A DNA stretch of 58,776 bases, taken from positions 1 to 58,776 of the forward strand of contig CANCJV010000025.1 in NCBI GenBank assembly GCA_947378425.1, given 5' to 3'. Positions 26,555 through 35,527 of the stretch are shown here, one piece after another. The notes below the pieces were generated by a model. It made no database searches and was not told the origin of the DNA. It worked only from the letters and a program-made list of their open reading frames with translations. Position 1 is the stretch's first letter. Every line of letters begins with the position of its first letter. This DNA comes from Synechococcaceae cyanobacterium. Lineage in GTDB: Bacteria > Cyanobacteriota > Cyanobacteriia > PCC-6307 > Cyanobiaceae. Position numbers and translations under genes: made by a program.

Positions 26555-26800
26555 TCAGGCACGGAGCCCTCGGGACAGGTTGGACCCGGATCGAAGGATC
26601 GAGTTCCCCTGCGAGGTCACAACTTAGCAGTCGGCTCACGGGGCTCCTTGGGCGGCGGCTCAGCAGCCAGGCTGAACCGCTTGCCGAGTGGATCATCAGC
26701 TCTCGCCAACCCCTGGCGGATCCTGCCACTCCACAGGATGCGAAATCCCGCTGTCGAGGGTTCAGGCAGGACGGTGCCGCCGCCTTGTCCACCGGGCGTC

Positions 26801-27586
26801 TCAACGGCGTTTGAGCACCACCCGCCAGCGGCCGCGCTGGGTGGGTTCCGCCGCTTCGATCAGCAGTTCGCCCCGGCCTTCGAGCTGCACCCGCTGGCCC
26901 GGCGCCAGTTCCCGGCTCGGGCTGGTCACCGGCTGCCAGTCGATGCGCACTTCACCGCGGCGGATCCGCTCCACCAGGCGACTGCGGGAGAGGCCGAAAC
27001 CGGCCGAGCCGACCGCGTCGAGGCGCAGGGAGGCCTCTACCGTTGTCAAAGTGCGCTCGATCCGCTCCGGCGGCAGCTGCAGCTCGCCGATCGGCCGGGC
27101 CTCGAAGCGCACCTCGACGCTGCGCACGCGGCCGAGCTGGCCATCGAGCTTCAGGGCGAGCTCGGTTGAGACGATCGCCTGGGCGCCCCGGTCACCCCGG
27201 ACCCAGAGATCGCCGAGCTCACCGGCTCCGGCGCCCGCGGTTGCCAGTCCCTCACGGAAATCTGCGGGTTCGGCGGGATCAAACAGAAAGTTGCCGCTGA
27301 TCTCCAGGCCGGATAAACCGGCATCGAGCTCCTCGACGGGCTGGGCTACTTCGGCGCGCAGCAGCAGCAGCCGACGGCGCTCCGCCCCCGGATAGCCGCC
27401 GGCGCTGGCCAGGCTGAGATCGCTGAGGGAGGCAAGTCGTTGCTCAGCCTCTTCCCTCAGTGCCGCCGCCAGCAGGGGTGACCAGGTGGGCTCCCAGGTG
27501 CGCAGGGCCGTTTCGGCAGCCGCCACGATCGGCAGCAGCTCCTGGCGCTGGCTCGATCCCTGCAGCAGTGATTCCAGGGGCAGCAC
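26801..27586 (-). CDS. S4-domain RNA-binding protein (YlmH / photosystem II S4 family)
   Basis: A 261-residue protein with a YlmH-like central domain (GYPGAERRRLLLL, then GDLWVRGDRGAQAIV) and a C-terminal S4 RNA-binding domain (about 180-250: LRLDAVGSAGFGLSRSRL, then GEVRIDWQPV). Bacillus YlmH binds stalled ribosome complexes; the cyanobacterial and plant versions are called photosystem II S4 proteins, and their precise role is not settled. Start is GTG. It follows the next upstream minus-strand gene by only 4 bases, so the two are co-transcribed. Confidence 0.88.
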   Translation of the reverse strand: MLPLESLLQGSSQRQELLPIVAAAETALRTWEPTWSPLLAAALREEAEQRLASLSDLSLASAGGYPGAERRRLLLLRAEVAQPVEELDAGLSGLEISGNFLFDPAEPADFREGLATAGAGAGELGDLWVRGDRGAQAIVSTELALKLDGQLGRVRSVEVRFEARPIGELQLPPERIERTLTTVEASLRLDAVGSAGFGLSRSRLVERIRRGEVRIDWQPVTSPSRELAPGQRVQLEGRGELLIEAAEPTQRGRWRVVLKRR

Positions 27587-27590
27587 GGTT

Positions 27591-28094
27591 TCAGTCCTCT
27601 CCCAGGCGGATCACCGCCTTGGGGCGGGCCTGCTGCACCAGGGTCCAGGGCACCTCCTGGCCGCTGGCCTGCTCCAGCAGCAGCAGCCAGTTGCCCTCCT
27701 CCAGGCGATTGCGCAGGATCCGCAGCCGGTCCTCCTCCTCGGAGACCACGCTCGCCGCCGCGGCGAAACTTCCCATCAGTCCTGAGCCCATCCCCAGCAG
27801 CCCTCCGATCACCGGTTCGCCCCAGGGGCCGAACAGATCGAAGGTGTGCAGATCGGTGATCTGGGTGAAGGTCAGTCCGGCCAGGAAGCCGAAGGGCATC
27901 AGCCAGCGGGCCATGCCCCGCTGCCGCTGGCGCCGGGCCGTGGCCGGATTGAGCCGGTCCACCGAGGGCATGGCCGTTTCACCGCTGCCGATCGCCACCA
28001 GCTGGGTCGGCGCCGGTTGCTGGTCCGCGAGCTGCTGGCGCAGCTGTTCCAGGCGTTTGTGGTCATCCAGCACCACCACCACACACAGCGTCAC
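27591..28094 (-). CDS. conserved-looking protein with glycine-rich hydrophobic segments
   Basis: A 167-residue protein of unknown function. It starts at GTG (MTLCVVVVLDDHKRLEQLR), has a basic middle, then two hydrophobic Gly-rich segments (MPFGFLAGLTFTQIT and VIGGLLGMGSGLMGSFAAAA). A Glu/Arg helix and LLLLEQASGQEV with PWTLVQQARPK follow. It may sit in the membrane as a hairpin. It is probably coupled to the S4-domain gene 4 bases downstream and diverges from serA, 112 bases away. A longer frame to 28172 is open but its extra residues are Arg-rich and unlikely. Confidence 0.65.
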   Translation of the reverse strand: MTLCVVVVLDDHKRLEQLRQQLADQQPAPTQLVAIGSGETAMPSVDRLNPATARRQRQRGMARWLMPFGFLAGLTFTQITDLHTFDLFGPWGEPVIGGLLGMGSGLMGSFAAAASVVSEEEDRLRILRNRLEEGNWLLLLEQASGQEVPWTLVQQARPKAVIRLGED

Positions 28095-28206
28095 GTTCTG
28101 CCTCCGAATTTGGCCACGACGTCGCTCTCTACACTGCACCTCCGGCCAGCCCTTCGGGGCGGTGCTGCTCACTGCGCCGTTGCGGCGCTACTTCACACGC
28201 CGGGTC

Positions 28207-29793
28207 ATGACAAAGGTTCTGGTTTCCGATCCCATCGATCAAACGGGGATCGACATCCTCTCCCAGGTGGCCCAGGTGGATGTGCGCACCGGGCTGCCGC
28301 CCGAGGAGCTCAAGGCGATCATCGGCGACTACGACGGCCTGATGATCCGCTCCGGCACCCAGGTGACGGCGGATGTGATCGAGGCCGCCACCAAGCTGCG
28401 CATCATCGGCCGGGCCGGCGTCGGCGTCGACAACGTCGATGTGCCCGCCGCCACCCGCCGCGGTGTGATCGTGGTGAACTCGCCCGAGGGCAACACGATC
28501 GCGGCGGCGGAGCAGGCCCTGGCGCTGATGCTGGCGCTCTCGCGCCACGTGCCCCACGCCCACGCCAGCACCATGGCCGGCGGCTGGGACCGCAAGACCT
28601 ACGTGGGCAATGAGCTCTACAAGAAAATTCTCGGTGTGGTCGGCCTCGGCAAGATCGGTTCCCATGTGGCCCGCGTCGCCAGGGCGATGGGCATGGATGT
28701 GGCCGCCTACGACCCGTTCGTGTCGCCGGAGCGAGCCCAGCAGATGCAGGTGCGGCTGCTGCCCCTGCCCCAACTGTTCGCCGAAGCCGACTACATCACC
28801 CTGCACCTGCCGCGCACGCCGGAGACCGAAAACCTGGTGAATGCCGAGCTGCTGCGCACGATGAAGCCGACGGCACGCCTGGTGAACTGCGCCCGCGGCG
28901 GCATCGTCGATGAGCCGGCCCTGGCTGAAGCGGTCGAGAACGGCGTCATCGCCGGCGCCGCCCTCGATGTGTTCGCCAAGGAGCCCCTGGCGGCCGATTC
29001 GCCGCTGCGGGCCGTCAAGGAGCGCCTGATCCTCACCCCCCACCTCGGCGCCTCCACCGAAGAGGCCCAGGAGAATGTGGCCATCGACGTCGCTGAGCAG
29101 ATTCGCGATGTGCTGCTGGGCCTGCCCGCCCGCAGCGCCGTGAACATTCCCGGCCTCAACGCCGAGCTGATGGAGCAGCTCAAGCCCCATCTGCAGCTGG
29201 CCGAGACCCTGGGTCAGCTGCTCAGCCAGCTGGCCGGCGGCCAGATCAGTGAACTGGAGGTGCGCCTCCAGGGAGAGTTCGCCTCCCTGCCGGCCCAGCC
29301 CCTGGTGGTGGCTTCGCTCAAGGGCATCCTCTCCACGGCCCTCGGCGACAGCATCAACTATGTCAATGCCGGCCTGGAGGCCAAGGAGCGGGGCATCCAC
29401 GTGCTGGAGGTCAAGGACGAATCCAGCCGCGATTTTGCCGGCGGCTCCCTGCAGCTCAGCTGCCGCGGCAGCAAGGGCAACCACAGCGTCACCGGGGCGG
29501 TGTTCGCCGATGGTGAACTGCGGATCACCACCATCGACGAGTTCCCGGTGAATGTGGCCCCCAGTCGCCACATGCTGTTCACCCGTCACCGGGACATGCC
29601 CGGCATCATCGGTCAGATCGGTTCGGTGCTCGGCGAGCACAACGTCAACATCGCCTCGATGCAGGTGGGGCGCCGGATCGTGCGCGGTGACGCCGTGATG
29701 GTGCTGAGCCTCGACGATCCGATTCCTGCCAGCCTCCTGGCCACGATCCACCAGATCAATGGCATCCAGGAAGCCCATCCGGTCACCCTCTGA
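28207..29793 (+). CDS. serA: D-3-phosphoglycerate dehydrogenase
   Basis: A 528-residue long-form enzyme that oxidises 3-phosphoglycerate with NAD to start serine synthesis. I start it at ATG in MTKVLVSDPIDQTG. The NAD-binding Rossmann motif is VVGLGKIGSHVARVARAMG. Catalytic Arg, Glu and His lie in NCARGGIVDEPAL, the Glu helix after it, and LTPHLGASTEEA. A regulatory substrate-binding domain follows (about 320-450), then a C-terminal ACT domain (HRDMPGIIGQIGSVLGEHN), the usual serine feedback site. Its stop overlaps the prmA start by one base (TGATG). Confidence 0.97.
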   Translation: MTKVLVSDPIDQTGIDILSQVAQVDVRTGLPPEELKAIIGDYDGLMIRSGTQVTADVIEAATKLRIIGRAGVGVDNVDVPAATRRGVIVVNSPEGNTIAAAEQALALMLALSRHVPHAHASTMAGGWDRKTYVGNELYKKILGVVGLGKIGSHVARVARAMGMDVAAYDPFVSPERAQQMQVRLLPLPQLFAEADYITLHLPRTPETENLVNAELLRTMKPTARLVNCARGGIVDEPALAEAVENGVIAGAALDVFAKEPLAADSPLRAVKERLILTPHLGASTEEAQENVAIDVAEQIRDVLLGLPARSAVNIPGLNAELMEQLKPHLQLAETLGQLLSQLAGGQISELEVRLQGEFASLPAQPLVVASLKGILSTALGDSINYVNAGLEAKERGIHVLEVKDESSRDFAGGSLQLSCRGSKGNHSVTGAVFADGELRITTIDEFPVNVAPSRHMLFTRHRDMPGIIGQIGSVLGEHNVNIASMQVGRRIVRGDAVMVLSLDDPIPASLLATIHQINGIQEAHPVTL

Positions 29794-30782
29794 TGGCGGC
29801 GGCGGCCGCGGCAGCAGCAGGGGGTGGGGGCGATCCATCCCCCGCTGCCCCCCCAGAACTCCAGGCGGGAGCTCCGGGCTGGTGGCGGCTGGAGATGGCC
29901 TGTCCGCCCGAGCTGGAGGAGTCGCTGCTCTGGAAGCTGCAGAGCCTCGGCATTCCCCGGGTGGCCGTGCGCCATCGCCCGGAGACGCCCCAGCTCAGAG
30001 AGCTGCTCGCCTGGCTACCCGAGATCGACTGGCCCGAATCCCAGCGCCTGGCTCTGGAGCGGGCTCTGGCACCCCTCGGCGAACCGTTTGACCTGGCTCT
30101 GCCGCCGCTGCTCTGGCAGCAGCAGGGCGAGGAAGACTGGAGCCTGAGCTGGAAACGGCACTGGCAGGCCGATCCGGTCGGTGAGCGTCTGCTGATCCTG
30201 CCCGCCTGGCTGGAGCTGCCCCAGGAGTACGCCGAGCGGCTGGTGATCCGCATGGATCCGGGCAGCGCCTTCGGTACCGGCAGCCATCCCACCACCCGGC
30301 TCTGCCTGGAGGCCCTGGAGGGTCTGGCGGCTTCCGGATCGGGGCTGGCGGGGCTGCGGGTGGCCGATCTGGGCAGCGGCAGCGGCGTCCTGGCTCTGGC
30401 CGCCCTGCGGCTGGGGGCGGCCTCGGTGCTGGCCAGCGACACCGATCCCCTGGCGGTGCGGGCCAGCGGCGACAACGCCCGTCTCAACGGGCTGTCGCTG
30501 ACGGTGGCCCAGGGCTCGGTAGAGGCGCTGGCGGAGCTGCTGGCCGGGCGACCCGCCGATCTGCTGCTCTGCAACATCCTGGCGCCGGTGATCGAGGCCC
30601 TGGCTCCGGCCTTCCACCAGGTGCTGGCGGCCGATGGCCTGGGGCTGCTGAGCGGTCTGCTGGTGGATCAGGCGCCGTCGCTGATCCGGGCGCTGGCGGC
30701 GGCCGGCTGGCACGGTGAGCTGACGGCCTCCCAGGAGCCCTGGGGGCTGATGACGATCCGGCGGAACGGGACTGTTACATAA
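29793..30782 (+). CDS. prmA: ribosomal protein L11 methyltransferase
   Basis: A 329-residue SAM-dependent enzyme that trimethylates ribosomal protein L11. After an Ala/Gly/Pro tail of about 30 residues comes the substrate-recognition domain. The methyltransferase core follows with VIRMDPGSAFGTGSHPTT, VADLGSGSGVLALAAL (SAM loop), a DTDPLAVRASGDNA segment and LLCNILAPVIEAL (catalytic NIL-P motif). The final RRNGTVT is short, as usual. Translationally coupled to serA. Confidence 0.95.
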   Translation: MAAAAAAAAGGGGDPSPAAPPELQAGAPGWWRLEMACPPELEESLLWKLQSLGIPRVAVRHRPETPQLRELLAWLPEIDWPESQRLALERALAPLGEPFDLALPPLLWQQQGEEDWSLSWKRHWQADPVGERLLILPAWLELPQEYAERLVIRMDPGSAFGTGSHPTTRLCLEALEGLAASGSGLAGLRVADLGSGSGVLALAALRLGAASVLASDTDPLAVRASGDNARLNGLSLTVAQGSVEALAELLAGRPADLLLCNILAPVIEALAPAFHQVLAADGLGLLSGLLVDQAPSLIRALAAAGWHGELTASQEPWGLMTIRRNGTVT

Positions 30783-30862
30783 GGCACACTGATCAGTGCC
30801 CTGGCTTTGATTGGCCTTCCCGGCCTGCCGGCCCCAGATCGACGGGAACGCCCCCTGTCGGA

Positions 30863-30884
30863 TGTAGGAAGGGCGGGTCCTACA
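30863..30884 (+). promoter_or_regulatory. inverted repeat upstream of petF
   Basis: A perfect 7-base inverted repeat, TGTAGGA and TCCTACA separated by 8 bases, ends 41 bases before the petF ATG. Just after it a GGTCCCTG direct repeat occurs twice. It could be a transcription-factor site or a hairpin in the petF leader RNA. A further 12-base palindrome CACTGATCAGTG lies right after the prmA stop. No regulator can be named from sequence. Confidence 0.35.
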
Positions 30885-30925
30885 GGTCCCTGGCCACCGG
30901 GTCCCTGTGAGCCCCTATCTCTTCC

Positions 30926-31225
30926 ATGGCTTCCTACAAGGTCACCCTCGTCAATGAGAGCGAAGGCCTCAACAAGACGATCGAGGTTCCTGATGACCAG
31001 TACATCCTCGACGCCGCTGAGGAGCAGGGCATTGATCTGCCCTACTCCTGTCGCGCCGGTGCCTGCTCCACCTGCGCCGGCAAGCTGACCTCCGGCACCG
31101 TCGACCAGTCCGATCAGAGCTTCCTGGACGACGACCAGATCGAAGCCGGTTTCGTGCTCACCTGCGTGGCTTACCCCACCTCCGACGTGACCATCAAGAC
31201 CCACGCCGAAGAAGAGCTCTATTGA
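30926..31225 (+). CDS. petF: plant-type [2Fe-2S] ferredoxin
   Basis: A 99-residue soluble photosynthetic ferredoxin that carries electrons from photosystem I to FNR, ferredoxin-thioredoxin reductase and other enzymes. The cluster Cys are 42, 47, 50 and 80 ([10 protein letters not shown], then VLTC). The acidic surface and C-terminal EEELY are typical. The length matches the main PetF of cyanobacteria. It is preceded by about 140 bases of non-coding leader with an inverted repeat, and followed by a tandem repeat and an intrinsic terminator, so it is probably a single-gene transcript. Confidence 0.97.
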   Translation: MASYKVTLVNESEGLNKTIEVPDDQYILDAAEEQGIDLPYSCRAGACSTCAGKLTSGTVDQSDQSFLDDDQIEAGFVLTCVAYPTSDVTIKTHAEEELY

Positions 31226-31305
31226 GCTCCCGGCCAGCTCTCGTCCGCTTCATCGGGTGCGGGTTGGCTCCTGCCAGCCCCCTTCAAAGCCTGGATGCGG
31301 TTGCT

Positions 31306-31362
31306 GGCTGTCTGCTCACCACAAGGCTGTCTGCTCACTAAAAGGCTGTCTGCTCACCACAA
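31306..31362. repeat. 3 x 19-bp tandem repeat
   Basis: Three head-to-tail copies of GGCTGTCTGCTCACCACAA. Copies 1 and 3 are identical; copy 2 differs at two positions (CACTAAAA in place of CACCACAA). It lies in the 3' untranslated region of petF, 46 bases upstream of the terminator hairpin. Confidence 0.92.
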
Positions 31363-31407
31363 GGTTGGTGCCCTTCCGGCTCCGCCTTGCCTTCAACATC
31401 TCTTTCT

Positions 31408-31431
31408 GCCACCCTGCGGGGTGGCTTTTTT
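31408..31431 (+). terminator. intrinsic terminator downstream of petF
   Basis: A 7-bp GC-rich stem, GCCACCC and GGGTGGC, with a TGCG loop is followed by six T. It is a textbook rho-independent terminator for petF. It ends directly at the ATG of the next frame, so if that ATG is used, the gene has no room for a normal leader. Confidence 0.85.
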
Positions 31432-31815
31432 ATGTCCGTCCAGGTGCATTCCGTGCTGGTTTCCGGCAGTGAGCACGCCAGTCCCGGCGGTCAGTACAGC
31501 TACCGCGTGCTTGGACCCTGCTGCCGCCTGTTCGATCGCGAAGAGCTGCCCTGGCCCTGCTGCCGGCTGGCCTGGCGCAGCAAGGAACCCAGCTGGCGGC
31601 GGGTGGGTCGCCGTTTCGTGGCCGATCTGGCCGCCCGACGCTGCCCCTCTTATGCCGTCGAGCTGCTCCAGCCCGGAGCCCGGCCCACCTGCACGGTGAT
31701 CACCCTGTTTCCGCAGCGATTGGCGCCGGCCCTGCAGGAGTGGTGGTACAGCAAGCAGCCGGCCTCGATGGAGCCTGGCAATCGCTGGCCGCCTGAGTTG
31801 CCTGTGGTGGACTGA
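31432..31815 (+). CDS. small Cys-rich hypothetical protein
   Basis: A 127-residue basic protein I do not recognise. It has two adjacent Cys pairs (GPCCRLF and PWPCCRL, 12 residues between the pairs), a Trp/Arg-rich middle, and TCTVITLFPQRLAPALQEWW near the end. Paired Cys suggest metal binding, but the spacing matches no standard zinc finger I know. The first ATG abuts the petF terminator, so either transcription reads through or the start is further in, for example at the GTG in SVLVSGSEH. Coding-like composition supports a real gene. Confidence 0.6.
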   Translation: MSVQVHSVLVSGSEHASPGGQYSYRVLGPCCRLFDREELPWPCCRLAWRSKEPSWRRVGRRFVADLAARRCPSYAVELLQPGARPTCTVITLFPQRLAPALQEWWYSKQPASMEPGNRWPPELPVVD

Positions 31816-32106
31816 GCCTCAGGAGCCAGAGCTGATCATCCGGCGTCGGTGGCTCAGGAGTTGACGGGGATCCCTGTAGACCCGGATCCGTCTGCACCAA
31901 CCCCGGGCAGCCCTGCACCGGGCGGCTCCCCAGAGGCGCACACCCTGGTGCCATTGTCCAGGACGCCCGAAGTTGGCAAGGGGCTCATCCGCAGCTGCTC
32001 TGGGGTGGCTCTTGCACCCGAGCCAACCGTGCGTGGCAAGCGTGACCAAGCTGGCGGCGATCGAAGCTCCCGATCAGCTGCGACTGTTGGCGGCTGCCGC
32101 GGGCAC
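31816..32106. other. intergenic region, nothing recognised
   Basis: Between the rightward Cys-rich gene and the leftward psbV gene I see only short frames. The right end leads into the psbV terminator. No repeat or RNA gene is evident. Confidence 0.4.
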
Positions 32107-32132
32107 AAAAAAGGCCCTCCTGGGGAGGGCCT
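32107..32132 (-). terminator. intrinsic terminator downstream of psbV
   Basis: On the minus strand a 9-bp stem (AGGCCCTCC and GGAGGGCCT) with a 3-base loop is followed by a run of T. It lies about 110 bases after the psbV stop codon and fits a strong rho-independent terminator. Confidence 0.8.
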
Positions 32133-32244
32133 GGGGGGATCGAGCTGAGAGAAGCTGGAGGCTGCTGAAGCTTGTGGCCGGGCTGGGATCCGGGGACCCT
32201 GCACAAGGGGGCGCAGATGAGACGGTCAGGCCCGATCAGCCGAT

Positions 32245-32757
32245 TCAGAAGTAAATCTTGCCGCCGCCCCACTGCTGGCCCTGCACCTTGGGGGCCACCA
32301 GGATGTAGCCGGCGATCAGGCGCAGATCGTTGTCGTCGAGGTTGCGCATCTGAACGAACACATCGCTGCTGCGCAGGCTGGGGTGCACATCCGAAATGCT
32401 GTATTCGCCGTCGTAGGAGGTGGGATCCTTGAGGTAGTCGACCAGCGAGTCGACCGAATCCCGCGGCGGGGTGGCCAGGGCCAGGGTCTCGGGGTCGAGG
32501 CCCACGTTCTGGTTGGTCTTGGTGATGCCACCGGCGTGGCAGGTGCCACAGCTGGTGTTGAACAGTTTGCGACCGGCTTTGACGTCCTTTTCGCTGAGGG
32601 TGACGAGGGTGCCATCGACGCTGGATGGCACGGTGAGCTGCTCACTGCTCCACTGGGCGGCGTTGGCAGGGCCAGCGAAACAGACCAGCAACGCCAGGGG
32701 CAGAATCAGCAGGATCCGGGCTGCGGCTCGAAGGGCGGAGCGAAGGAAGGGGGCCAT
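32245..32757 (-). CDS. psbV: photosystem II cytochrome c-550
   Basis: A 170-residue precursor with a signal peptide ending in FAGPANA, giving a mature lumenal protein of about 137 residues. Heme is attached at CGTCH. The second axial His is in SDVHPSLRSSDVF, as in known c-550 structures, and the C-terminus GGGKIYF is typical. It binds the lumenal face of photosystem II and stabilises the oxygen-evolving cluster. I start at ATG (MAPFLRSALR); a longer open frame to 32808 adds 17 unlikely residues. It is followed by its own terminator. Confidence 0.96.
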   Translation of the reverse strand: MAPFLRSALRAAARILLILPLALLVCFAGPANAAQWSSEQLTVPSSVDGTLVTLSEKDVKAGRKLFNTSCGTCHAGGITKTNQNVGLDPETLALATPPRDSVDSLVDYLKDPTSYDGEYSISDVHPSLRSSDVFVQMRNLDDNDLRLIAGYILVAPKVQGQQWGGGKIYF

Positions 32758-32853
32758 GGAAGAAGCCGGTGAAATGGCGGTGAGACCGCGACTGAGACCT
32801 TGTATCACGGCCGATGGGTCCCCCGCTGGGGAATCACGCGAACTGTTGCAGGC

Positions 32854-33816
32854 TCAGCCCTGCTCGGGTGGTTCAGCCGCGACCACATCGATGCTGAGGA
32901 AATCCTTGGCCACCTGGGTCTCAGGGAAGATCATCCGTGCTTCGGCCACCAGGTCTTCGGGGGTCATGGCATTGCCGCTGATGTAACGCGGACTCAGATG
33001 GGTGAGCACCAGACGCTTGACCCCGGCCTCCAGGGCCGTCTGGGCGGCCATGGTGCTGGTGGAGTGCTGGCGCGCGATCGCCAGCTCCGCTTCGGCGTGG
33101 CAGAAGGTGGATTCGTGGATCAGCAGATCGGCGCCGCGGGCCAGTTCCACCGCCGCTTCGCTGAAGACGGTGTCGGTGCAGTAGACGACGCTGCATCCGG
33201 GTCTGGGCGGGCCGCAGAGAGCGTCGCCACGGATGATGCGGCCGTCGGCAAGGGTGACCGTGCGGCCGGCCTTGAGTTCGGCGTAGACCGGGCCGGGTGG
33301 GATGTCCAGCTGCCGGGCCATGGCGATGTCGAAGCGCCCCGGACGGGGCTTCTGATCCACCCGGTAGGCGTAGGCAGGCACCCGGTGGTTCAGGGGCGTG
33401 CAGCGCACCGTCAGGTCGTCGTCGTCGAGCACCAGGGCGCCGCTGTGGGCCGCATCCCTCACCCGGTGGGTGCGCAGCGGGTAGCCGATGCGGGTGGAGG
33501 AGGTGCGCAGCGCCCCATCGAGGTACTCGCGCAGCGGGTCGGGCCCGTAGAGATCCACCCCCTTGCTCGCCCCCGCCAGCCCCAGGCTCGCCAGCAGGCC
33601 GGGCAGCCCGAAGACATGGTCGCCATGCATGTGGGTGACGAAGATGCGCCGCAGCTGGGAGACCCGCAGATCACTGCGCAGAAATTGGTGCTGGGTGCCC
33701 TCGCCGCAGTCGAACAGCCACAGTTCTGCTCGCTGTGGCAGCCGCAGGGCCACGGCCGAAACGTTGCGCGCGCGCGTGGGAACGCCCGAGCTCGTGCCCA
33801 GAAAGGTGACCTGCAC
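32854..33816 (-). CDS. rnz: ribonuclease Z
   Basis: A 320-residue metallo-beta-lactamase-fold nuclease that trims tRNA 3' ends. It shows [17 protein letters not shown] at the N-terminus, the zinc motif [32 protein letters not shown], the exosite region and LTHLSPRY. I use the GTG that gives the family's exact N-terminus; an ATG eight codons upstream (33840) is the alternative. It diverges from the SpoIID-domain gene, so the roughly 130 bases between hold both promoters. Confidence 0.96.
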   Translation of the reverse strand: MQVTFLGTSSGVPTRARNVSAVALRLPQRAELWLFDCGEGTQHQFLRSDLRVSQLRRIFVTHMHGDHVFGLPGLLASLGLAGASKGVDLYGPDPLREYLDGALRTSSTRIGYPLRTHRVRDAAHSGALVLDDDDLTVRCTPLNHRVPAYAYRVDQKPRPGRFDIAMARQLDIPPGPVYAELKAGRTVTLADGRIIRGDALCGPPRPGCSVVYCTDTVFSEAAVELARGADLLIHESTFCHAEAELAIARQHSTSTMAAQTALEAGVKRLVLTHLSPRYISGNAMTPEDLVAEARMIFPETQVAKDFLSIDVVAAEPPEQG

Positions 33817-33946
33817 GGCCCGCTGCTTGCTGAGCCGCATGCTGCCACGTCGTCCGGGCGCGGCAGCATGCGGCGGTGGGTGAGGGTGGCCTGGCCATCC
33901 AGGGGCGGTCACAATGGGGAGCTCGTGCCGCCGCTGCCGGTTCTGA

Positions 33947-35527
33947 ATGCCCTCCTCTGGCCCCCGGCGCCTCGGTGCATGCCTGGCGTTTCCCTGCCTG
34001 GTGGCGGCAGGTGCCGGTCTGCTGACGGCCGGGATGGGAGTGTCAGGGGCTCTGCCCCTGGCGTTGGCGGCTGTCGATCCCACGCCCCGGTCCGAGGCTG
34101 CGGCTGCGGCGTCGCCAGGGGCCGATGCTGAGGCCTCCCCCCTGGTGCGGGTGTTGATTCGTCAGCAGCCCACCCTGCTCCTGGCGGCAGCGGCCTCGCC
34201 GCTGAGGTTGGCCGATGGCCAGGGGCGCTCCCTGGGCCAGATCGCCGCTGAGCAACCCTTCCAGCTGCGGCAGGAGCAGGCCGGTCTGGTGGTGGTGATG
34301 CCCGGCGCTGCTGGCTCCGGTGAGTCCCTGGTGTCCGTGTCGGGCGATCTCTGGATCGTGCCTCTGCCGGCTCCGGGTCGCTCGTCCTTGTTGACGGTGG
34401 AAGGGCACCTCTATCGCGGCCGCCTGCAGGTCAGGGCCGGCGGCGACGGCCGGCTGCTGGTGATCAACCAGCTGCCGCTGGAGCGCTATCTGCAAAGCGT
34501 GGTGGGCAGTGAAATGCCGGCGACCTGGCCGCTGGCGGCCCTGCGGGCCCAGGCGGTCGCCGCCCGCACCTATGCCCTCAGCCAGTTGAAACCCACGGCC
34601 CCGTTCGATCTCCAGGCCACGGTGGCCAGCCAGGTGTATCGGGGGGTGGAGTCGGAAACGGACTCCACCCGCGCGGCGGTGGCCAGCACCCGCTCCGAGG
34701 TGCTGATGCAGGGCCGTTCCCTGATCAATGCCGTGTTTCACAGCAGCAGTGGCGGCAGCAGCACCGAGAACAGCGGCGACGTCTGGAGCCGGCAGTTCCC
34801 CTATCTGGTCAGCGTCGCCGATTTCGATCAGCGTTCGCCGATGCACCAGTGGCAGCAGCGCATCGAACCGGACGAGCTGCGCCGTGCCTTCCGCGAGACG
34901 GCCGGCGTCAGCCGTATCGATGTGCTCGCCGTCAGTCGTTCGGGGCGCATCCGCCGGGCCCGGGTGAGCGGACCCGCCGGCAGTCTGGAACTCAGTGGCG
35001 CCCAGTTGCGGCAGCGCCTGGGCTTGCGCAGCACCCTGGTGAAGGCGTTCCGGCTGGAGCCGGTGGCCCTGGATCGCTCGGAGCCGGAGAGGGGCGCCAT
35101 CGGTCTGGAGCTGCTGGCGGCCAGTTCTGGAACGGGGCCTCGGGGCGTGCCCCAGACAGGAACCGCAGGTCCCCGGCGGGCAGCCAGCGATGTTGCTTCC
35201 GTACCAGCGGAGCCGAGCCTGGCGGAGGCCCTGCTCGATTCGGCCACGGGTGCGATCACCGGCTTGCTGGCCCCGCCGCCTTCGATTCCGGCTCCCGAGG
35301 CGGCCCCCTCGGGCCCGGGCGCTGGACCGGGCCCTCGCTCCACCGCACCAGCCACCGCCATCCCCCAACCGGCCCTGGAGCTGGTGGTTGAGGGGCGCGG
35401 TTTCGGCCATGGTGTCGGTATGAGCCAGTGGGGGGCCTATGCCATGGCCCTGCAGGGCCGCTCCTATGACCAGATCCTGCGGCACTACTACCGCGGGGTC
35501 GACCTGAAGCCCTACGTCAACCCTTGA
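33947..35527 (+). CDS. SpoIID/LytB domain protein
   Basis: A 526-residue exported protein. A signal-type hydrophobic segment (about 8-42) precedes the SpoIID domain (about 160-360: [46 protein letters not shown]). The domain ends at about 510 with [20 protein letters not shown] Pro/Ala-rich insert (about 385-475) interrupts it. SpoIID is a lytic transglycosylase acting on stem-free peptidoglycan; cyanobacterial homologues are probably periplasmic wall-remodelling enzymes. The insert before the last motif is longer than in Bacillus. The stop overlaps the TTG start of the next gene. Confidence 0.9.
   Translation: MPSSGPRRLGACLAFPCLVAAGAGLLTAGMGVSGALPLALAAVDPTPRSEAAAAASPGADAEASPLVRVLIRQQPTLLLAAAASPLRLADGQGRSLGQIAAEQPFQLRQEQAGLVVVMPGAAGSGESLVSVSGDLWIVPLPAPGRSSLLTVEGHLYRGRLQVRAGGDGRLLVINQLPLERYLQSVVGSEMPATWPLAALRAQAVAARTYALSQLKPTAPFDLQATVASQVYRGVESETDSTRAAVASTRSEVLMQGRSLINAVFHSSSGGSSTENSGDVWSRQFPYLVSVADFDQRSPMHQWQQRIEPDELRRAFRETAGVSRIDVLAVSRSGRIRRARVSGPAGSLELSGAQLRQRLGLRSTLVKAFRLEPVALDRSEPERGAIGLELLAASSGTGPRGVPQTGTAGPRRAASDVASVPAEPSLAEALLDSATGAITGLLAPPPSIPAPEAAPSGPGAGPGPRSTAPATAIPQPALELVVEGRGFGHGVGMSQWGAYAMALQGRSYDQILRHYYRGVDLKPYVNP

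Noticed and set aside
28129..29838. 569-codon open frame antisense to serA
   Set aside because: It mirrors serA exactly, is rich in His, Gly and Leu as expected from the reverse strand of high-GC coding DNA, and has no family motif.
31306..31362. Possible CRISPR array
   Set aside because: Units are contiguous without spacers and only three in number, so it is a simple tandem repeat.
32800..34131. 443-codon frame antisense to rnz
   Set aside because: The rnz strand has the HMHGDH motif; this frame has none and fails by composition.
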